NCBI GenBank assembly: GCA_963204975.1
Contig: CAUJJC010000368.1
Coordinates: 1-64,000, forward strand
Length of the DNA stretch: 64,000 bases
Source: Verrucomicrobiota bacterium
Lineage (GTDB): Bacteria; Verrucomicrobiota; Verrucomicrobiia; Verrucomicrobiales; Verrucomicrobiaceae
Direction of reading: 5' to 3'
Part shown: positions 59,747 to 64,000 of the stretch, in pieces
Layout of the letters: each line of letters starts with the position of its first letter
How positions within the stretch are numbered: the stretch's first letter is position 1
Position numbers and translations under genes: made by a program
Notes under the pieces: generated by a model
The model's input: the letters and a program-made list of their open reading frames with translations, nothing else
Databases searched by the model: none
What the model was told of the DNA's origin: nothing

Positions 59747-60796
59747 TCACACGGACCACTGCTTGTCGAACAAGCGTGCGAGTCCGTCGGGGGAGTTCGA
59801 GAGTGTGGTGTCGAGCAAGACTTTGGCCACATCGAGTCGGGAGACTTTGATGCCTGCGAGAAGCTGCGCGTCAGTCGCCTTGCGCAGATGGGCGAGCGTT
59901 CGGATTCCGAGGATCAACGGCAGCGCGGTGGCATAGCGTAGCTTGCTGTGCTCGATCTTTTGCAGGTAGGCGAGGCCGGCGCGGAGATGCTCGGCGGCGG
60001 TCTCGAACCACGAGTTCCAGACCGGTCGGAGCCGCGCGGGATTTTGTTGGATCTGCTCAAGCGTCAGCCCGTGCGCCTGCCATTGCTCGGAAGGGAGGTA
60101 GCAGCGGCCGAGCTTGGCGTCCTTGCCGATGTCCCGCAGGATGTTGACGAGTTGCAGTCCTTTGCCGAAGCGTATGCCCAGCTCGCAGGCGAGTGCGGGT
60201 GTGATGCTGGGGGAAAAGACGCTGTGCATTTCGCTGAAGCAGAGCTTGGTCCAGAACTCGCCCACGCAACCGGCGACGCGGTAGGTGTAGTCGTCGAGTT
60301 CGGCGGCGGTGGTCAGCGAGTGAAGTTCCGAGTCGGAAGGAAAGCGCGTGAGGTCAGCCTGCTGGCCACTGATGATCGTGGCGAGCACGGCGCGGATGTT
60401 GGCGAGCACTTCGCCGGACATCGTGCCGAGCCACGCGAGCGATTCTTGGGTGTGCTCCATCAGCGAGCGCTCGGCGGGATCGCTTTGGTGAGTCGCAAAT
60501 TCTTGTCGGACTTGTTGAGCGAACCCCTCGGTCTCGATGGATGCAGCGGTGCCGCTCTGGATGAGTTGGTCGAAGTTGGCGAGCAGTTTGAGCCGGGTGC
60601 TGGTTCTGACTGCGGTGGTGTCGGCGATCGTGTCAGCCGTGCGCGCGAGGAGGTAGGCGAGAGAAATGGGCTCGCGCAGCTCCCGAGGCAGAGCTTTCAG
60701 CGTGAGGTAAAAGGACCGCGAGACGGAGGCGAGAAGCTTCCCGCCCAGGGCTTTTTCGTGATGGCTTTCGTCGCTCAAGGTGTGTCTGGATGCCAT
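59747..60796 (-). CDS. Squalene/phytoene synthase family protein
   Basis: 349 residues from the ATG at 60796 ('MASRHTLSDESHHEKALGGKLLASVSRSFYLTL'); the longer frame overlaps the divergent gene and is rejected. The two aspartate-rich motifs are present: 'ARTADTIADTT' and 'LVNILRDIGKDAKLGRCYLP', as is 'RVAGCVGEFWTKLC'. These head-to-head prenyl synthases make squalene or phytoene. Squalene for hopanoids fits this lineage, but the sequence alone does not separate the options and no other hopanoid or carotenoid gene is adjacent. Confidence 0.9.
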   Translation of the reverse strand: MASRHTLSDESHHEKALGGKLLASVSRSFYLTLKALPRELREPISLAYLLARTADTIADTTAVRTSTRLKLLANFDQLIQSGTAASIETEGFAQQVRQEFATHQSDPAERSLMEHTQESLAWLGTMSGEVLANIRAVLATIISGQQADLTRFPSDSELHSLTTAAELDDYTYRVAGCVGEFWTKLCFSEMHSVFSPSITPALACELGIRFGKGLQLVNILRDIGKDAKLGRCYLPSEQWQAHGLTLEQIQQNPARLRPVWNSWFETAAEHLRAGLAYLQKIEHSKLRYATALPLILGIRTLAHLRKATDAQLLAGIKVSRLDVAKVLLDTTLSNSPDGLARLFDKQWSV

Positions 60797-60954
60797 CGGC
60801 GACCGTGCGGCGCAAGGCCTGAGATGAGTTCGCCGCACCAGGAGTTGTTGGTGTAGTCCGCTACGAGAACAAGATATAGTGGTTATAGAAAACGATGCGG
60901 AGGGGGAAAAGCGGACAGTTGCACGCCAAGGGCGGTTAGCGCTATGCTGAGTCC

Positions 60955-61905
60955 ATGGCAGTCTCTCGTCCTTCAGTTTTTGTGGCCGGTCATCGCGGCA
61001 TGGTGGGTTCAGCGCTCGTGCGGGCAATTCAGGCGAAGGGGGAAATGGACCTCATCACGGCCACCCGACAGGAGTGCGACCTGACGAATCAGGCGTCGGT
61101 CGAGGCCTTCATCAGCGCTCGGAAGCCCGACGTCATGATCGTTGCTGCCGCCAAGGTGGGTGGGATTCACGCCAACGCGACCTATCCGGCGGATTTCATT
61201 TATGAGAACCTCATGATTGCCGCGAACTGCGTTCACTCGGCCTTTCGTCATGGCGTGAAGCGACTTCTGTTTCTGGGCAGTTCCTGCATCTATCCCCGGC
61301 TCGCCCCGCAACCCATGCCCGAAGATTGCCTCCTCACCAGTCCACTCGAGCCAACAAACGAAGCCTACGCCATCGCCAAGATCGCCGGTCTCAAACTCTG
61401 CCAGCACTACCGGAAGCAGCATGGCGTCCTGTTTCACTCGGCCATGCCGACGAATCTTTATGGGCCAGGCGACAATTACCACTCCGAAAACTCACATGTA
61501 ATCCCGGCTCTGCTCCGGCGCTTTCATGAGGCCAAGATCAGCGGTGCCCCCGAAGTGCTCTGCTGGGGCACCGGCACGCCGATGCGGGAGTTTCTGTTTG
61601 TCGATGATCTCGCCGATGGATGCCTCCATTTGCTGGGCATCGAGAATCCGCCTGACTGGGTGAACCTGGGCACTGGCACCGACGTGTCGATCCGGGCCTT
61701 GGTCGAACTCGTGAAGCAGACCGTTGGATACCAAGGCGAGATTCGCTGGGATGCTTCCAAGCCAGACGGCACCCCTCGCAAGCTGATGGACGTCTCTCGA
61801 ATGACTGAACTCGGCTGGTCAGCATCCACCACTCTGGAGGCAGGGCTCGCGGTCGCGTATCAATCGTTTCTTGAGCACCTTCATCAAGGTGACGCCCGGC
61901 TTTGA
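60955..61905 (+). CDS. fcl: GDP-L-fucose synthase
   Basis: A 316-residue short-chain dehydrogenase of extended type. It shows '[18 protein letters not shown]' (NADPH-binding Gly motif), '[25 protein letters not shown]', '[19 protein letters not shown]' (Ser), the YxxxK of '[11 protein letters not shown]', 'YGPGDNYH' and '[14 protein letters not shown]'. It performs the epimerase-reductase step from GDP-4-keto-6-deoxymannose to GDP-fucose for surface glycans. GMD, the usual partner, is not in the window. It is divergent from the squalene synthase gene. Confidence 0.94.
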   Translation: MAVSRPSVFVAGHRGMVGSALVRAIQAKGEMDLITATRQECDLTNQASVEAFISARKPDVMIVAAAKVGGIHANATYPADFIYENLMIAANCVHSAFRHGVKRLLFLGSSCIYPRLAPQPMPEDCLLTSPLEPTNEAYAIAKIAGLKLCQHYRKQHGVLFHSAMPTNLYGPGDNYHSENSHVIPALLRRFHEAKISGAPEVLCWGTGTPMREFLFVDDLADGCLHLLGIENPPDWVNLGTGTDVSIRALVELVKQTVGYQGEIRWDASKPDGTPRKLMDVSRMTELGWSASTTLEAGLAVAYQSFLEHLHQGDARL

Positions 61906-61917
61906 GTTTTCCGCTCG

Positions 61918-63780
61918 TTACTTGCGGAGCACGATCGCCAGAAGCGCAATGTCTGCGGGCGTCACACCTTGCACCCTTGATGCCTGACCCAGGGTCGCGG
62001 GGCGGATGGTCGAGAGCTTGATTTGTGCTTCGCGCTTGAGGCCGTGGATGGTGTTGTAATCCAACTGCATCGGTATCGCCGTGTCCTCCATGCGCGCCGT
62101 TTTCTCGATCAGCAATTCCTGGCGCGTGATGTAGCCCTCGTATTTGAGGTGGTTCTCCAGCAGCGACCAAATCTCGTCCGTGAAGCGGGCGCGCAGTTCG
62201 GCAGGCAATTTGTCCGGGGAATTCTCCGGGCGACGAAGCCAGCGGTCCAGCTTGATGCCGTCCAGGTTTTCGCTCGTTGCCAGCACGGTGGCCTCGGCCA
62301 ACTGCGCTGCTTTGGCTTGGGTGTGATTCGCTCTGAACTTGGAAGCCAACCCGATCTCCGCAGCCTTGGGAGTGAGGCGGAGATCGCAATTGTCCTGCCG
62401 CAGCAGGAGGCGATGCTCGGCACGGCTGGTGAACAGGCGATAGGGTTCCGTGGTCCCCTTGGTCACCAAGTCATCCACCATCACCCCGAGGTAGGCTTCA
62501 CTTCGGGACAAGATGAAGGGTGCCCGGCCTTGCACTTTCAGCGCGGCATTGGTTCCCGCCAGCAGGCCCTGCCCGGCAGCTTCTTCGTAGCCGGAGGTGC
62601 CATTGATTTGACCGGCAAAGTAGAGCCCGCTCACCCGCTTCGTTTCCAGGGTGGGGGAGAGCTGGGTAGGGGGGCAGTAATCGTATTCTACGGCATATCC
62701 GGGGCGAAGAATTTCGGCCTGCTCTAGTCCCTCAATCGAACGGATGAAGTCCAGTTGCACCTCGAACGGGAGGCTCGTGGACACGCCATTGATGTAGTAT
62801 TCCTGGGTGTGGCGGCCTTCAGGTTCGAGGAAAACTTGATGCCTGTCCTTCTCGGCGAAGCGCACCACCTTGTCCTCAATGGAGGGGCAATAGCGCGGAC
62901 CCACCCCCTCGATTCGTCCGCAATACATCGGCGAGCGGTCCAGGTTGGCTCGGATGACATCGTGAGTTCGCGAGTTAGTGTAGGTGATCCAGCAGGGCAT
63001 TTGTTCCACATGGAACAATTTCGGGTCCCAGGAATTGAGGGTAAACAGGCCTTTCGACTCCGATTCCGCCTCCCCAGACAGATAGCTGAAGCGGGGTGGG
63101 GGAGAATCCCCCTGCTGCTCCTCGCACTTCTCGAAGCGAATCGAGCGGCCATTGATCCGGCACGGGGTGCCTGTTTTGAATCGCTTCACCTCAAACCCCA
63201 ACTCTTTGAGCGAGTCCGAGAGCGTCGAAATCGTGTCTCCCATGCGTCCGCCCGACTGGTTCTGAAGACCCACATGCAGCAATCCGCGCATGAAAGTGCC
63301 CGCAGATACAACCACCGCCTTCGACCGATAAATCATCCCCAGGGAGGTTCGAACCCCCACCACCGAGTCATTTTCCACCAGAATCTCCGCCGCGTTACCC
63401 TGATGAAGATCGAGGTTAGGCTCATTCTCCAGCAGCCATTTCATCCGAAACTGATAGGCCTTCTTATCGCACTGGGCACGAGGTGCCTTCACGCTTGGAC
63501 CCTTGCTCGCGTTCAGCATCCGAAACTGAATCCCCGTGGCATCCGTGTTGAGCCCCATCATGCCGCCCAGCGCATCGATCTCGCGAACGACATGCCCTTT
63601 GGCCAGTCCGCCGATGGCAGGATTGCAGGACATCTGGCTGATCGTATCCAGGTTCTGCGTGAGAATTGCAGTGCGGCAACCCATGCGCGCCGACGCAAAA
63701 GCAGCCTCAACGCCAGCGTGCCCGGCACCGCAAACGATGACATCATAGTGAGTGGGGAAGGTGAAAGCGCTGCTCGACAT
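61918..63780 (-). CDS. mnmG: tRNA uridine-5-carboxymethylaminomethyl modification enzyme MnmG (GidA)
   Basis: 620 residues from the ATG at 63780; a TTG at 63789 is also in frame. The FAD site is '[23 protein letters not shown]', and '[24 protein letters not shown]' and '[17 protein letters not shown]' are conserved GidA blocks. The cysteine motif 'GTPCRI', 'YCPSIEDKV' and the C-terminal helical domain are present. With MnmE it modifies U34 of tRNAs. mnmG is classically next to the chromosome origin, and a parS-type site is embedded in this gene at 63002. Confidence 0.97.
   Translation of the reverse strand: MSSSAFTFPTHYDVIVCGAGHAGVEAAFASARMGCRTAILTQNLDTISQMSCNPAIGGLAKGHVVREIDALGGMMGLNTDATGIQFRMLNASKGPSVKAPRAQCDKKAYQFRMKWLLENEPNLDLHQGNAAEILVENDSVVGVRTSLGMIYRSKAVVVSAGTFMRGLLHVGLQNQSGGRMGDTISTLSDSLKELGFEVKRFKTGTPCRINGRSIRFEKCEEQQGDSPPPRFSYLSGEAESESKGLFTLNSWDPKLFHVEQMPCWITYTNSRTHDVIRANLDRSPMYCGRIEGVGPRYCPSIEDKVVRFAEKDRHQVFLEPEGRHTQEYYINGVSTSLPFEVQLDFIRSIEGLEQAEILRPGYAVEYDYCPPTQLSPTLETKRVSGLYFAGQINGTSGYEEAAGQGLLAGTNAALKVQGRAPFILSRSEAYLGVMVDDLVTKGTTEPYRLFTSRAEHRLLLRQDNCDLRLTPKAAEIGLASKFRANHTQAKAAQLAEATVLATSENLDGIKLDRWLRRPENSPDKLPAELRARFTDEIWSLLENHLKYEGYITRQELLIEKTARMEDTAIPMQLDYNTIHGLKREAQIKLSTIRPATLGQASRVQGVTPADIALLAIVLRK
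63002..63017. promoter_or_regulatory. parS-type ParB-binding site inside mnmG
   Basis: TGTTCCACATGGAACA is nearly palindromic (7-bp arms TGTTCCA/TGGAACA) and close to the bacterial parS consensus TGTTTCACGTGAAACA. Its exact reverse complement occurs at 63879-63894. Within mnmG it codes for 'LFHVEQ'. Confidence 0.75.
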
Positions 63781-63878
63781 GGGGGTCAATGCTAGCAGGC
63801 CTTGAACGCACTGTCACTTTGCTACTCGATTTCGGTGCATCCATGGCATTCGAATCCAGCCACTTCGAGCGTCGAAAA

Positions 63879-63894
63879 TGTTCCATGTGGAACA
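63879..63894. promoter_or_regulatory. parS-type ParB-binding site upstream of mnmG
   Basis: TGTTCCATGTGGAACA is the exact reverse complement of the site at 63002-63017, 99 bases beyond the mnmG start codon. Two identical 16-mers of parS form within 900 bases, one in the mnmG gene, point to the centromere region near oriC. Confidence 0.8.
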
Positions 63895-63906
63895 AAACCG
63901 AGCCGG

Positions 63907-64000
63907 ATGCTGATGCTAACGGAAGCCAAATTCCACGCTCCGGCCATCACACTCCGAGTTGCCCGAGGCACCAAACTTGCTAATCTCCGCCCACACCATC
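63907..64000 (+). CDS. Possible start of a gene running off the right edge
   Basis: From the ATG at 63907 (or 63913) the plus strand is open to the end of the window and reads 'MLTEAKFHAPAITLRVARG' and on, with protein-like composition. It would be divergent from mnmG. At about 31 codons this is too short to recognise, and it could be chance. Confidence 0.3.
   Translation, partial: MLMLTEAKFHAPAITLRVARGTKLANLRPHH

Noticed and set aside
63846-63866. TTCGAATCC stretch resembling a tRNA T-loop
   Set aside because: No acceptor stem, anticodon arm or CCA-proximal pairing could be built around it.

Overview
The window looks like chromosomal DNA of a Verrucomicrobiota bacterium, probably Verrucomicrobiaceae-like (Prosthecobacter/Verrucomicrobium type). 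This is inferred from gene content, not from a marker phylogeny. The clues are a PSD1 cytochrome/DUF1549/DUF1553 protein, Tat-signal Gfo/Idh/MocA and sugar-isomerase-like proteins, SHD1 and transthyretin-like domains on secreted hydrolases, a Ser-rich secretin, squalene synthase and high GC. Two identical 16-bp parS-type sites lie in and beside mnmG at the right end, so that end is probably close to the replication origin.

Layout. 1-6705: partial gamma-glutamyltransferase, YicC RNase-family protein, PDH E2, a secreted TIM-barrel protein divergent from a secreted esterase, and homoserine dehydrogenase (hom). 6634-10062: an AT-richer 3.36-kb islet bounded by a perfect 72-bp direct repeat of the last codons of hom. 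It carries a broken multi-domain surface protein gene with an octanucleotide tract at its 5' end, and a small secreted protein. 10162-15337: secretin, sensor kinase, and a response regulator fused to a degenerate kinase domain. 15357-24267: membrane protein, methyltransferase, beta-propeller protein, lipoprotein, L,D-transpeptidase, a toxin-antitoxin pair and PSD1. 24412-27440: MFS transporter plus a sugar kinase-MurQ fusion, a likely peptidoglycan-sugar salvage unit. 27485-34500: esterases, PNPOx-like protein, HNH endonuclease pair, LysR regulator, Smr protein, glycoside hydrolase and small membrane proteins. 34664-35923: solitary nuoD.

36610-41902: five tightly packed genes (acyltransferase, CdsA-like, CDP-alcohol phosphatidyltransferase, hydrolase-methyltransferase fusion, PAP2-dual-specificity-phosphatase fusion). 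They match E. coli ynbABCD plus an acyltransferase and probably make an unusual phospholipid. A degenerate nuoD fragment follows, so nuoD-derived sequence flanks this operon on both sides. 42126-46897: Gfo/Idh oxidoreductase, NUDIX hydrolase and gcvP.

47107-55680: a four-gene plus-strand cassette (YqiJ-like membrane protein, flotillin, 1683-residue DUF3686/AAA ATPase, CorA-like membrane protein) sits between minus-strand gcvP and gcvH. It is the best candidate for a poorly described membrane-microdomain ATPase system. 56216-63780: secreted beta-helix protein, alkaline-phosphatase-fold hydrolase, squalene/phytoene synthase, GDP-fucose synthase and mnmG. No rRNA, tRNA, CRISPR array or transposase was recognised.
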